A stretch of 57,115 nucleotides of DNA. Origin: Microtetraspora sp. NBRC 16547 (GTDB taxonomy: Bacteria > Actinomycetota > Actinomycetes > Streptosporangiales > Streptosporangiaceae). The stretch is taken from assembly GCF_030268965.1 (NCBI RefSeq), contig NZ_BSSE01000039.1, positions 1 to 57,115 on the forward strand, given 5' to 3'. Positions within the stretch are counted from its first letter, which is position 1. Each line of letters starts with the position of its first letter. The position numbers and the translations under genes are program-made. The notes under the pieces are model-generated. The model was given only the letters and a program-made list of their open reading frames with translations, searched no databases and was not told the DNA's origin. Of this stretch, positions 1 through 8,641 are shown piece after piece.

Positions 1-2031
1 AGCGATCACACCGGCCCAGCCGCCCTGGGCGTAGATGTCGGCGTACAGCGCCCGCAGCAGCGACAACGGGAACTGCAACTCGACGATCCCACGACGACGA
101 ACCGACGCTGTTTTCGCGCGGGGATCCCCTTCTGGCTCCTGGTCCGACTCGCGGGCAGGCTTCGCCCTTGTCCCGCCGATGTCTGCGGAAGCGGTATCAG
201 CTGCGGGGCGGGGCGTGGATGAGATGCCAGGCACGCGGCCGGGGCCGGGCACCTCACAGGAATCGGACGCGTACGGCGCGGCTGAAGCCGGACTAAGCGC
301 CGGCGGGGAACCGCGGCCGCCCGCGGGGCCGGAGTCCTGTTCGCGACCGGCGGCCGGGCGGGATGCGGGAGGTGACGGCGGTGGAGGGGTCGGGCGGCGG
401 GGCCACCCCGCAGGGCGGCGTCGGGTGATCCCGGCGTAGAGGAGGTGACCGTCGCCATCGCAGATGGCGAACCGCCACTCGCCGCCGATCTGTCGTTTGG
501 CGAGCCTGCGGGCCAGATGGGCGTGGATCGGCCCCCACCCGGCAAGCTCTGAGGGCAGGTCGTCCAGGTGCATGAGCGTGGAGACCTGAACCCGCAGCTC
601 ACCCGCCGCGAACCCCACCGGCTCCACCACGCCCGCGCTCGACTTCACGCTGCTGCCCTGAGCACTCCCAGCGCCACCGTCACCACGGCTACGGCCGCGA
701 CCATGGCCGCGGTCTCCATCGCCGTCGTCCTTACTGCCGTCCCGGCCGCTGTCGCCGTCGCCACCACAGCCACCGCCGCCGCCGTTGCCGTCATCGGGGG
801 CGCCCGCGTGGCTATCGCCACAGCCGTCATCGCCGCCATCGCCGTCGTCGCTGTCATTGGGGTCGTCCGCGCCGCCAGCGCCACAACCGCCAGGGCCACC
901 GTCACCACGGCCACCGCCGCCGCCATTGCCGTCGTCGGGGTTGTCCGCGCGGCCGTCGCCGTCGCTCTTGCTTCCGTCCCGGTCTCCGTCGCCACTGCCA
1001 CCGTCGTCGTCGTCGTCGCCGTCGAAGTCGTCGCCGGTGTGGTCGGGGTCGTCCCCGCCGCGGGAGTCGGGGTCGTCCCCGCCGTGGGAGTCGGGGTCCG
1101 CGCCGTGGGGGTCGGGGTCCGCGCCGTGGGGGTCGGGGTCCGCGCCTTGGGGGCCGGGGGTGTCGAAGGGGGCGTCGGAGAGCTGGTCATCGTAGTCGTC
1201 CTCCTCACCGGCCGCCTTGCGGGCGGCGTTGGCGAACAGGACGGAGATGATCGCGTCGTCGTCCAGGCCGGACATGCTGCCCTCAAGCAGGCCGAGGAAC
1301 ACATCCGCCCGGACATGATCGATCGGGGCGTGCAGGCCACTCTTCTTCGCCCGCACCGCGATCGCATCCACCCGGGCGATCGCAGCGGCCGCCTGATCCA
1401 CCGGCAACTGCTCGCCGGTGATGCTCGCCGAGCCATCGGCATGCCGCACCCCGATCACCCGCCGCTGGTGAACAGCCCGCTCGTACTTACGGCGCGCCCA
1501 GGCCGGATCCGCGGCGATCAACAACTTCTTGATCTTCTCCCGCAGCTCACTCGTCGTCCACTTGCCCGCCTTGGGCAGCAGATGATCGGCGACAGCGCGG
1601 GCGAGCTCGATGGGGACGTCTTCCAGCCAGTCGCAGAACACCACCGCCCGCGCCTTGTCGATCAAACCCGCCGACAAGGCGTCCCGCACCCGAGGGAGAC
1701 GGATTTTCAGGTCGTAGGCGAACCCGTATTCCCGCTCGGCAGCCCGGCGGGTGAGCCCCAACGCCGACCTGACCTCATCGGGTGAGTTCTTGTCCGGCTC
1801 CGCCATTTTCTCCATGCCGGAGACGGAAATCTCATACAGGCCGACTTCGGCCATCACGGTGGCTTTCCGGGCTTGCATGTGCGCTTCGAGGCGGGCGTAT
1901 GCCTGCATGACGATGACGGCGTCGAAGCCGTCCAGCCTGGCGATATCGATCCCATCGAGCACGGCGGCCAGCTCCACGCCGGGGGCCATCAGCTCCAGGC
2001 CGGCGGGGATCGGCTGCCGTTCGATAATCAC
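1..2031 (-). CDS. DUF222 (13E12 repeat family) protein, left copy, 3' end outside the window
   Basis: The minus-strand frame starts at a GTG (2029-2031) and stays open to base 1, giving 677 codons without a stop. The first ~270 residues are a helical DUF222-type domain; a long Asp/Gly/His/Pro-rich low-complexity linker (roughly bases 620-1200) follows, then a more ordered part that would lead into the usual C-terminal HNH nuclease, which lies beyond the window. DUF222/13E12 proteins are repeated in actinobacterial genomes and often carry HNH nucleases; their role is not settled. The gene is an inverted paralogue of the one at 55109-57115; the two differ by 8 codons, mainly in the linker. The opposite-strand reading through the linker is a GC-rich shadow. 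The frame choice is confident because both copies keep it open despite their differences. Confidence 0.85.
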   Translation of the reverse strand, partial: MIIERQPIPAGLELMAPGVELAAVLDGIDIARLDGFDAVIVMQAYARLEAHMQARKATVMAEVGLYEISVSGMEKMAEPDKNSPDEVRSALGLTRRAAEREYGFAYDLKIRLPRVRDALSAGLIDKARAVVFCDWLEDVPIELARAVADHLLPKAGKWTTSELREKIKKLLIAADPAWARRKYERAVHQRRVIGVRHADGSASITGEQLPVDQAAAAIARVDAIAVRAKKSGLHAPIDHVRADVFLGLLEGSMSGLDDDAIISVLFANAARKAAGEEDDYDDQLSDAPFDTPGPQGADPDPHGADPDPHGADPDSHGGDDPDSRGGDDPDHTGDDFDGDDDDDGGSGDGDRDGSKSDGDGRADNPDDGNGGGGGRGDGGPGGCGAGGADDPNDSDDGDGGDDGCGDSHAGAPDDGNGGGGGCGGDGDSGRDGSKDDGDGDRGHGRGRSRGDGGAGSAQGSSVKSSAGVVEPVGFAAGELRVQVSTLMHLDDLPSELAGWGPIHAHLARRLAKRQIGGEWRFAICDGDGHLLYAGITRRRPAGWPRRPTPPPPSPPASRPAAGREQDSGPAGGRGSPPALSPASAAPYASDSCEVPGPGRVPGISSTPRPAADTASADIGGTRAKPARESDQEPEGDPRAKTASVRRRGIVELQFPLSLLRALYADIYAQGGWAGVIA

Positions 2032-2393
2032 ACCGGAACGCTAACAACCACCACCGACAAAAACGCTTCCCAGGCGACCTCGATAAAGGTCCGGAAAACA
2101 TTCACCTGGAATCACAGTTCCCCAAATAACTATTGGGAGCGCGACGGATAGCAGGCAGCGCGAAGCGAGCGCTGGCGCTGGGCAGTGACGAGGCAGGGGT
2201 CGTGCGGCGGCGAACTGGAGGCGGCGGCGAGCGGAGCGGAGGTGGGTGGTTGTGGAGGCGCGCGTGAGACCGTGCCAGCAACAACCGCGCCCGCGATGGC
2301 CGCGAGAGCGGCATCACCAGGACGCAACTATCACGGCGCGCCGGAACAACCACCCACCGCAGCGCAGCGACAGGTTACGTACGGCGAATCACA
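1..2393. repeat. Left arm of a long imperfect inverted repeat (partner 54378-57115)
   Basis: Bases 1-127 are identical to the reverse complement of 56989-57115; the first mismatch is base 128. Similarity then continues through the whole DUF222 gene, the ~100 bp upstream of its GTG (2032-2130), and a second block at about 2240-2393 that matches 54378-54540 in reverse. Between these blocks the right arm carries several hundred extra bases. The repeat unit is therefore a gene plus its upstream DNA. It may be a repeated genomic element of the REP13E12 kind or simple paralogy. Confidence 0.85.
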
Positions 2394-2500
2394 CGTCCGG
2401 GACGTGTCGATGGAAGAGCTCTCCGTGGTGATCGAAACACCGTCGAGCAACGTGCTCGATCTTCACGGATGACTTGGCGGCTCGGCGACGGATCTACGGA
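2032..2500. other. Gene-free interval upstream of the left DUF222 gene
   Basis: About 470 bases with no convincing coding frame. The part to 2130 is the conserved leader shared with the right DUF222 copy. 2240-2393 is the second shared block, ending near a GGCGAATCA sequence. 2394-2500 is unique and holds the 3' flank of the acetyltransferase gene; no clear terminator was seen. Confidence 0.5.
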
Positions 2501-3130
2501 TCAGAGCCCGAAGTCCGTACGGCAGGCGTCCAGGCCATGTATCTCCACGGGCACGGGGGAGACGAAGTCCTCCCTGAGCAGCCGGAACTTCTGATCGGCG
2601 ACCCGCTCGCCGCGTACGGCCACATAATCGAACCCGTTGGGCTGGTAGCCGAGCTTGCGCGTGACGGTGAGCGACGCCTCGTTGCCGGTCAACGCCGCGG
2701 TGATCGCGCTCTCCGCTCCGAGCCCCGCGAAGGCCAGGTGCAGTACGGTGGCGCGCATCTCGGTGCCGATGCCCTTGCCCTGGTGAGCCCGGCCAAGCCA
2801 GGAGCCGCTGCCTACCTCCCGGGTCGTCGCGAAGTCGGTCCCACGCAGCGTCTGAGTGCCGATGACCTTTCCCTCGTGGACGACCATGAAGTTGCAGCGC
2901 CAGCTGCCGGGCGTCCAGTTCGCCAGGCAGGCGAGGTGGTGGCGGATCACCTGCCCGGAGAGTTCGTCGCCCGGCACGTCGGTCCACGGGACGAGGAACG
3001 GCATGAATCCCGGGTCGTGCACGCCCTGGAGCGCGCAGTCCGCGAGTTCATCTAGATCATCGAGCGTGGGCAGGCGGAGTTCGAGACGAGGTGTCGTCAG
3101 GCGGAGATCAAGGAGTGGCCAGTGACGCAT
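2501..3130 (-). CDS. GNAT-family N-acetyltransferase (RimJ/RimL type)
   Basis: A 209-residue protein if started at the ATG at 3130; an in-frame start at 3175 would add 15 residues that do not look conserved. The body opens with LRLTTPRLELRLPTLDD, the usual first strand of RimJ/RimL-like acetyltransferases. The acetyl-CoA pyrophosphate loop is near residues 110-125 as GRAHQGKGIGTEMR, and a C-terminal RKLGYQPNGFDYVAVRGE segment follows. These enzymes move acetyl from acetyl-CoA to amines, often protein N-termini or small molecules. The substrate here cannot be told. It stands alone, divergent from the 2H phosphoesterase gene. Confidence 0.85.
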   Translation of the reverse strand: MRHWPLLDLRLTTPRLELRLPTLDDLDELADCALQGVHDPGFMPFLVPWTDVPGDELSGQVIRHHLACLANWTPGSWRCNFMVVHEGKVIGTQTLRGTDFATTREVGSGSWLGRAHQGKGIGTEMRATVLHLAFAGLGAESAITAALTGNEASLTVTRKLGYQPNGFDYVAVRGERVADQKFRLLREDFVSPVPVEIHGLDACRTDFGL

Positions 3131-3247
3131 GCCCGGGATTGTTCCTGACAGCGGGCATGACGGCACCCGTGACATGACGGCGCCCGCATTTCTTTCTATC
3201 GTTGCTTTCGGAGTGCCAAGCGCACCGCCGTACCTTCGAGGATCGAT

Positions 3248-3784
3248 GTGACCACCAGCAGGACGCCCTCACCGTTCGCGGCGGGGGAGACCTCCCTCAT
3301 CGTCAAGATGCCCGAGGCGGAGCCGATCGTCAGCCGTTGGCGCGAGCGCTTCGACCCCGCGGCGGCGTACGGCGTGCCCGCCCACGTCACGGTGCTGTAC
3401 CCGTTCCTGGAGCACGCGCGGATCGACGGGCGGGTGGTGACGGAACTGCGGGAGTTGTTCGCCGGGCACGCGTCGTTCGAGGCGCGGTTCGGCCGGTGCG
3501 GGCGTTTTCCCGGCATCCTCTACCTCGTTCCCGAGCCGAAGGGGCGGTTCGTCGCGCTCACCGAGGCTGTCGCGGCGCGCTGGCCGGAGGCTCCGCCGTA
3601 CCGGGGGCAGTTCGACGACGTGATCCCGCACATGACGGTCGCCGACGGCGAGGATCTCGACGCGATCGAGGTCGAGATCGCGGCCCGCCTCCCGGTCGTC
3701 GCGTACGCCCGTTCGGTGTCGCTGGAGGTTTTCGACGGCGACCGGTGGCACCAGGAGGCCGTGTTCCCGCTGCGTGAGCCGTGA
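3248..3784 (+). CDS. 2'-5' RNA ligase / 2H phosphoesterase family protein
   Basis: This 178-residue protein begins at a GTG with a GAGGAT element just upstream. It carries the two H-x-T/S-h motifs that define the 2H superfamily: HVTVLYPF near residue 46 and HMTV near residue 127. Size and motif spacing fit single-domain bacterial members, which open or close 2'-5' or cyclic phosphodiester bonds in RNA or nucleotides. The physiological substrate is not known. It is followed 79 nt later by a P-loop kinase in the same direction, so co-transcription is possible. Confidence 0.85.
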   Translation: MTTSRTPSPFAAGETSLIVKMPEAEPIVSRWRERFDPAAAYGVPAHVTVLYPFLEHARIDGRVVTELRELFAGHASFEARFGRCGRFPGILYLVPEPKGRFVALTEAVAARWPEAPPYRGQFDDVIPHMTVADGEDLDAIEVEIAARLPVVAYARSVSLEVFDGDRWHQEAVFPLREP

Positions 3785-3863
3785 CCGCTGGTCCGTCCAC
3801 GTCCCGGCCGGGTTCAAGCGGCTAGCCTGCAAGTCCCCGACGACCCGGAGATGAGGAGCGGCG

Positions 3864-4571
3864 ATGGACCTCGTTGCGCAGCCGGACGGCATGAGCGGTA
3901 TGGGCGCGGACGGACGGCCCGACCTGGTGCGCCGGGCCGTGGCGCTGGCCGTGGCGCTGGCCGTGACGCCGGCCGGGGCCGCCGACGGCGGCCGCCCCGC
4001 GGTACTCGGGATCGCCGGCAAGCCGGGGGCGGGCAAGTCGACGCTCGCCGCCGCGCTCACCGAGGCGCTCAACCTCCGGCTGCCGGGGGCCGTGGTGCTC
4101 GCCCCGATGGACGGCTTCCACCTGAGCAACGAGGTGCTCGCCGGGCTGGGGCTCCGCGACCGCAAGGGCGCGCCGGAGACGTTCGACGCCTGGGGATATC
4201 TCGCCCTGCTGGAGCGGATCAGGGGCGGGCGGGAACCCGTCGTGTACGCGCCGACATTCGACCGGGCCATCGAGGAGCCGGTCGCCGGGGCCGTCCCCAT
4301 CCCCAGGACCGCGCGGCTGGTGATCACCGAAGGCAACTACCTGCTGCTGGACGAGGAGCCGTGGGGCCGGATCCGCGCTCTCCTCGACGAGGTGTGGTAC
4401 GTGGAGGTCGCGGACGAGCTCCGGCTCGACCGTCTCACCGCCAGGCACGCGGCGTTCGGCAAGCCGCCGGAGGAGGCGCGGGCGTGGGCCACCGGCAGTG
4501 ACGAGCGCAACGCGGCCCTGATCGGGCCCACCGCGGGAAGAGCTGACCTGCGCATACGCCTGGACGGCTGA
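3864..4571 (+). CDS. Nucleoside/nucleotide kinase family P-loop protein
   Basis: The ATG at 3864 follows a GAGGAG ribosome-binding site. The 235-residue product has a Walker A motif GKPGAGKST near residue 53, then a long helix and the segment VLAPMDGFHLSNEVL, typical of the uridine kinase/phosphoribulokinase-like family often called nucleoside/nucleotide kinase or YggC/FrcK-like. A TEGNYLLLDE segment near residue 155 matches the second strand of that fold. Expected reaction: ATP-dependent phosphorylation of a sugar, pantothenate-like or nucleoside substrate. Substrate not predictable from sequence. Confidence 0.85.
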   Translation: MDLVAQPDGMSGMGADGRPDLVRRAVALAVALAVTPAGAADGGRPAVLGIAGKPGAGKSTLAAALTEALNLRLPGAVVLAPMDGFHLSNEVLAGLGLRDRKGAPETFDAWGYLALLERIRGGREPVVYAPTFDRAIEEPVAGAVPIPRTARLVITEGNYLLLDEEPWGRIRALLDEVWYVEVADELRLDRLTARHAAFGKPPEEARAWATGSDERNAALIGPTAGRADLRIRLDG

Positions 4572-4669
4572 TCACCGGGACCGCTTGGCCCTCATATGGG
4601 ACTTAGTAGACAATGGGCGAAACGTCGGGCAATCGGGTGACCGGCAGTGGGCGTGGCAAGGAGGGCGAC

Positions 4670-6952
4670 GTGGCGAGGAAGGCACCGGACGAGGACGTCA
4701 CCGAGAAGGACCTCGAGGTCGGCCCGCCGAAGGAGTGGGCCGCCGGGATCCCGGCGGTGGCGAAGTCGCTGCGCATGTCGTACGACCAGATGGGCGCCGG
4801 GCGTACCTTCCTCACCCTGGCCAGGGTCAACCAGAAGCACGGGTTCGACTGCCCCGGCTGCGCCTGGCCGGAGGGCGACCACCGCAGCCCCGCGGAGTTC
4901 TGCGAGAACGGTGCGAAGGCGGTGGCGGAGGAGGCCACGACCCGCAGGGTCACCCGCGAGTTCTTCGCCGCGCATTCCGTGAGCGAGCTGGCCGGCCGTA
5001 CGGACTACTGGCTCGGCCAGCAGGGGCGGCTCGCCGAGCCGATGCACAAGCCGGCCGGGTCGGACCACTACACGCCGGTGAGCTGGGACGACGCGTTCGC
5101 CGTCATCGCGCGCGAGCTGCGCGCGCTGGCCGGCCCGGATGAGGCGCTGTTCTACACCTCCGGCCGCACCTCGAACGAGGCGGCGTTCGTCTACCAGCTG
5201 CTGGTCCGCAGGTTCGGCACGAACAACCTGCCGGACTGCTCCAACATGTGCCACGAGTCCAGCGGCTCCGCGCTCAACGAGACCCTGGGCATCGGCAAGG
5301 GCACGGTGTCGCTCGGCGACCTGCACCGCGCCGACCTCGTCTTCGTCGTCGGGCAGAACCCCGGAACGAACCACCCCCGCATGCTCTCGGCACTGGAGAT
5401 GGCCAAGCGCAACGGCGCGCGGATCATCGCGGTGAACCCGCTGCCCGAGGCCGGGCTGCTGCGGTTCAAGAACCCGCAGCGCGTGTCCGGGGTGGTCGGG
5501 CGCGGCACGACGCTGGCCGACCGCTTCCTGCAGATCCGGCTCAACGGCGACCTCGCGCTCTTCCAGGCGCTGTCCCGGCTGCTGCTCGATGCCGAGGAGG
5601 CCGCCCCCGGAACGGTGATCGACAAGGAGTTCGTCGAGGAGCACACCCACGGCTTCGAGGAGTGGGCGGCGCGCCTGCGCGACCTCGACTGGGCCGAGGT
5701 GGACGAGGCCACCGGCCTCGACCGGTCCGCGATCGAGGAGACCGCCAAGGACGTGCTCGCGGCGAAGTCCGTGATCGTCTGCTGGGCGATGGGCCTCACC
5801 CAGCACAAGAACTCGGTCCCCACGATCCGCGAGGTGGTCAACTTCCTCCTGCTGCGCGGCAACGTCGGCCGGCCGGGCGCGGGTGTCTGCCCGGTGCGCG
5901 GGCACTCCAATGTCCAGGGCGACCGCACCATGGGCATCTACGAGAAGCCCGGGAAGGCGTTCCTCGACGCGATCAGGGACGAGTTCGGGTTCGAGCCGCC
6001 CCGCGACCACGGGTTCGACACCGTCGAGGCGATCCGGGCGCTGCGCGACGGGCAGGCCAAGGTGTTCTTCGCGATGGGCGGCAACTTCGTCGCCGCCACG
6101 CCGGACACGGAGGTGACCGAGGCCGCGATGCGCGGCGCCAGGCTCACCGTCCAGGTGTCGACCAAGCTGAACCGCTCCCACGCCGTGTGCGGCGAGGAGG
6201 CGCTGATCCTGCCCACGCTGGGCCGTACGGAACGGGACGGCGACAGGTTCGTCACCGTCGAGGACTCCATGGGCATGGTCCACGCCTCGCGCGGACGGCT
6301 GCGGCCCGCCTCGCCGCACCTGCTGTCCGAGGTGGAGATCGTCTGCCGGCTGGCCCGCGAGCTGTTCGGGCCGGATGACAAGGTGTCGTGGGCAGAGTTC
6401 GCCGCCGACTACGGCGCGATCCGCGACCGGATCGAGCGGGTGATCCCGGGGTTCGACGAGTTCAACGCCCGGGCCGAGGAGGGCTTCGCGCTGCCGAACG
6501 CGCCGCGCGACGAGCGGCGTTTTCCCACGGCGACCGGCAAGGCCAACTTCACCGTGAACGCCCTGGAGGTGCTGCGCGTCCCCGAGGGCCGGCTGCTGCT
6601 GCAGACCGTGCGCAGCCACGACCAGTACAACACCACGATCTACGGCATGGACGACCGCTACCGCGGCGTGCGCGGCGGCAGGCGCGTGGTCTTCGTCCAT
6701 CCGGACGACCTCGCCGAGCGCGGCCTGGCCGACGGCGACCTGGTGGACCTGACCAGCGAGTGGCCCGACGGGGAGCGCCGGGCCGAGGCGTTCCGGGTCA
6801 TCGCCTACCCGACCGCGCGCGGCTGCTGCGCCGCGTACTTCCCCGAGACGAACGTGCTCGTGCCGCTGGACTCGGTGGCCGAGACGTCGGGCACTCCCAC
6901 GTCCAAGAGCGTCGTCGTCCGGCTCAGCCGGTCCGGTACGGCGACCGCCTGA
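4670..6952 (+). CDS. FdhF/YdeP family molybdopterin oxidoreductase
   Basis: I place the start at GTG 4670 because AAGGAGG sits five bases before it; an ATG at 4613 lacks a ribosome site. The resulting 760 residues match the usual length of YdeP-type formate-dehydrogenase-like enzymes. Visible features: a Cys pair in DCPGCAWPEGDH near residue 60, NMCHESSGSALNE near 192, the molybdopterin-guanine-dinucleotide binding stretch LVFVVGQNPGTNHPRML near 222, GVCPVRGHSNVQGDR near 404, and a C-terminal molybdopterin-binding barrel ending VAETSGTPTSKSVVVRL. In Escherichia coli YdeP is linked to acid resistance; here the substrate is unknown. No accessory Fe-S subunit lies nearby. Confidence 0.92.
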   Translation: MARKAPDEDVTEKDLEVGPPKEWAAGIPAVAKSLRMSYDQMGAGRTFLTLARVNQKHGFDCPGCAWPEGDHRSPAEFCENGAKAVAEEATTRRVTREFFAAHSVSELAGRTDYWLGQQGRLAEPMHKPAGSDHYTPVSWDDAFAVIARELRALAGPDEALFYTSGRTSNEAAFVYQLLVRRFGTNNLPDCSNMCHESSGSALNETLGIGKGTVSLGDLHRADLVFVVGQNPGTNHPRMLSALEMAKRNGARIIAVNPLPEAGLLRFKNPQRVSGVVGRGTTLADRFLQIRLNGDLALFQALSRLLLDAEEAAPGTVIDKEFVEEHTHGFEEWAARLRDLDWAEVDEATGLDRSAIEETAKDVLAAKSVIVCWAMGLTQHKNSVPTIREVVNFLLLRGNVGRPGAGVCPVRGHSNVQGDRTMGIYEKPGKAFLDAIRDEFGFEPPRDHGFDTVEAIRALRDGQAKVFFAMGGNFVAATPDTEVTEAAMRGARLTVQVSTKLNRSHAVCGEEALILPTLGRTERDGDRFVTVEDSMGMVHASRGRLRPASPHLLSEVEIVCRLARELFGPDDKVSWAEFAADYGAIRDRIERVIPGFDEFNARAEEGFALPNAPRDERRFPTATGKANFTVNALEVLRVPEGRLLLQTVRSHDQYNTTIYGMDDRYRGVRGGRRVVFVHPDDLAERGLADGDLVDLTSEWPDGERRAEAFRVIAYPTARGCCAAYFPETNVLVPLDSVAETSGTPTSKSVVVRLSRSGTATA

Positions 6953-6965
6953 CCGGGATCACGGC

Positions 6966-7000
6966 GAAGGCCCGCGTGGCGGAGTCCACGCGGGCCTTCG
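6966..7000. terminator. Bidirectional terminator between convergent genes
   Basis: A 14-bp GC-rich stem (GAAGGCCCGCGTGG, loop of six, then the exact complement) sits between the stop of the molybdoenzyme gene and the 3' end of the YcnI gene. It has no long U tract, as is common in high-GC actinobacteria. Confidence 0.8.
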
Positions 7001-7052
7001 TGTCACTGCGATCGGGCGACGGTATCGGTCACGGTGTCGGTCACTGGGCCGG

Positions 7053-7796
7053 TCACTGGGACCGGCGGCGCAGCCCGGCCACTCCGACGGCGGTGCCGGC
7101 GAGGCCGACGACGATCCCGATCGCGCCGATGAGCCGTGCGGTGCCGTCGGACGACGAGCCGCCGGTGTCCGATGAGGCCGCCTCCGCGTTCGAGGCGGCG
7201 ACGGACGGAGCGGCGGAGGAGGCCGTCGCGCCGTGGCCGCCGGCCGTGTCGTCGTCTGCCGCGACCAGCTTGAGGGTCGGCGCCGGGTGGTCCGGCTCGG
7301 AGCCGTCCGGCTTGGCGGGGTCGGCCCACTTCACGACTTCATCGTTGGAGTACGTCTGGGTGGTCGGGAACGTCAGCTCGTCCACCTTGGTGGGCAGCGG
7401 GCCGACCGACGCCTCGAACTCCTGGAACTGGCCCGGGCCGATCTTGCCGCCGGTCCAGGTGATCTTCAGGACCGACTCGGTGATGGTGTCGCCGGAGTCG
7501 GACACCACGGGAGCGGGGAGCTTGCCCTCGATCACCTTCACGTCCCAGCCCGGGACCGGACGGACGGACACGAAGGGCAGCGGGTTGTCGGTCGGGAACT
7601 CCACCTCGATCTTGGTGGTGGAGGCGTTGTCCCGCTCGTTCGGGACGCGGAAGGCGAGCTTGGACCAGGAGCCCTTCACCGCGGTTCCGGGGTTGACCGT
7701 GACGTGGGCGAGGGCGGGCACGGCGAGGCCCAGCGTGACGGCGAGGGCACCGGCGGTGACGGCTGCGGTGCGGCGGGCGGCGGTGGTCAATGTCAT
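7053..7796 (-). CDS. YcnI family copper-associated secreted membrane-anchored protein (DUF1775)
   Basis: This 247-residue protein starts at ATG 7796, with GGAG about 9 bases upstream. An N-terminal signal peptide ends in VPALA, leaving His as the first mature residue (HVTVNPG). In characterised YcnI proteins this N-terminal His and a conserved Trp bind Cu(II) in a monohistidine brace. The DUF1775 domain covers about residues 30-175, including a KITWTGGKIGPGQFQEF stretch. A Ser/Ala/Thr-rich linker and a C-terminal transmembrane helix (LIGAIGIVVGLAGTAVGVAG) ending in RRR follow, so the copper domain is anchored outside the membrane. The next gene downstream on the same strand is oppositely placed only by the hairpin; the membrane protein at 7910-8461 lies upstream in the same direction and is a plausible operon partner. 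Confidence 0.92.
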   Translation of the reverse strand: MTLTTAARRTAAVTAGALAVTLGLAVPALAHVTVNPGTAVKGSWSKLAFRVPNERDNASTTKIEVEFPTDNPLPFVSVRPVPGWDVKVIEGKLPAPVVSDSGDTITESVLKITWTGGKIGPGQFQEFEASVGPLPTKVDELTFPTTQTYSNDEVVKWADPAKPDGSEPDHPAPTLKLVAADDDTAGGHGATASSAAPSVAASNAEAASSDTGGSSSDGTARLIGAIGIVVGLAGTAVGVAGLRRRSQ

Positions 7797-7909
7797 GGGA
7801 GGTTCTCCAGTCGTCTGCGTGGATACCGAAAGAGCGCGAACCGTCTGGTCGTGTCTCCAAGGACGGGGAGAAGGACCCGGTCCGGGAGCGCGCGGTCGCG
7901 CGTGGATCG

Positions 7910-8461
7910 TCAGAAGGCGGAGAGAACGGGCGGGCCACGCACTACCAGCGCGTGCTTGAGCGTCCGGCCGGTCAGGCGGACGGGCGCGGCCGTGATCCGG
8001 ACGAACGGGACGACCGGCGCGGGGGGCACGTGCCCGGCGGTCAGCGGGCGCAGCGCGGACGCGCCGAGCCTGCGGAGCAGGCACCACAACGCCGTTTCGC
8101 CGCGGGCCAGCCACCACCCGGTGACCAGCGTGGCGGTGAGGTGCGCGGCGACCATCCCGGCTTCCACTCCGAGGCGGTGCGAGTGCGCGGGGACGGCGAG
8201 CCCGTCCACCTCGGCGCTCCGGCTCAGCAGCAGGTGCAGGAAGAGCTGCGCTCCGGCGAGGAGGGCGGTGATGGTCCCGCGGGATCGCTCCCGTCCCGCC
8301 AGTACGGCCGCGGCCGCCATGATGACCGTGCCGCCGACGGCCAGCGCGCCCGGTGTGGGCCCGGCCCCTCCCGCGAACCTGTGCGCGAAAACGCCGAGAC
8401 CTACGCAGACAGCCGAGAAGGCGGCGGCGCGGGTGAGGCGCAGGGGGAGGCGGGCACGCAT
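7910..8461 (-). CDS. Small integral membrane protein upstream of ycnI
   Basis: A 183-residue protein from ATG 8461 (a TTG at 8470 is possible). It shows four to five hydrophobic helices, with His residues in FAHRFAGG, HSHRLGVE and GMVAAHLTAT, and no soluble domain. I do not recognise a named family with certainty. Genes for membrane proteins of this kind commonly accompany ycnI in actinobacteria, which suggests a role in copper handling, but that is inference from position and His content. It ends 113 bp before the ycnI start on the same strand. Confidence 0.7.
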   Translation of the reverse strand: MRARLPLRLTRAAAFSAVCVGLGVFAHRFAGGAGPTPGALAVGGTVIMAAAAVLAGRERSRGTITALLAGAQLFLHLLLSRSAEVDGLAVPAHSHRLGVEAGMVAAHLTATLVTGWWLARGETALWCLLRRLGASALRPLTAGHVPPAPVVPFVRITAAPVRLTGRTLKHALVVRGPPVLSAF

Positions 8462-8641
8462 GACGCCCAAATGCTCTCACAGAGAGTCCCTGGCCCGTCT
8501 CTTCCTCGAAGGTTCCATCTCGTAACCGGCAGTGGTCCTGTTTGTGGCCTTCCGCCGGCGACGGCGGGTGGCCCGCCTGTCGGCCGAGTCCGCTGGTGAA
8601 CGTATGCTGATGTGCAAAATTCTTCAATTGAGGACCACTAC

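Noticed and set aside
568-1785. Long plus-strand open frame opposite the left DUF222 gene
   Set aside because: Val/Ala/Thr-repetitive shadow of the GC-rich linker; the true frame is conserved in both DUF222 copies on the other strand.
4592-6700. 702-codon minus-strand open frame opposite the molybdoenzyme gene
   Set aside because: No family pattern, His/Arg/Gly-rich antisense composition; the plus strand has a full family match.
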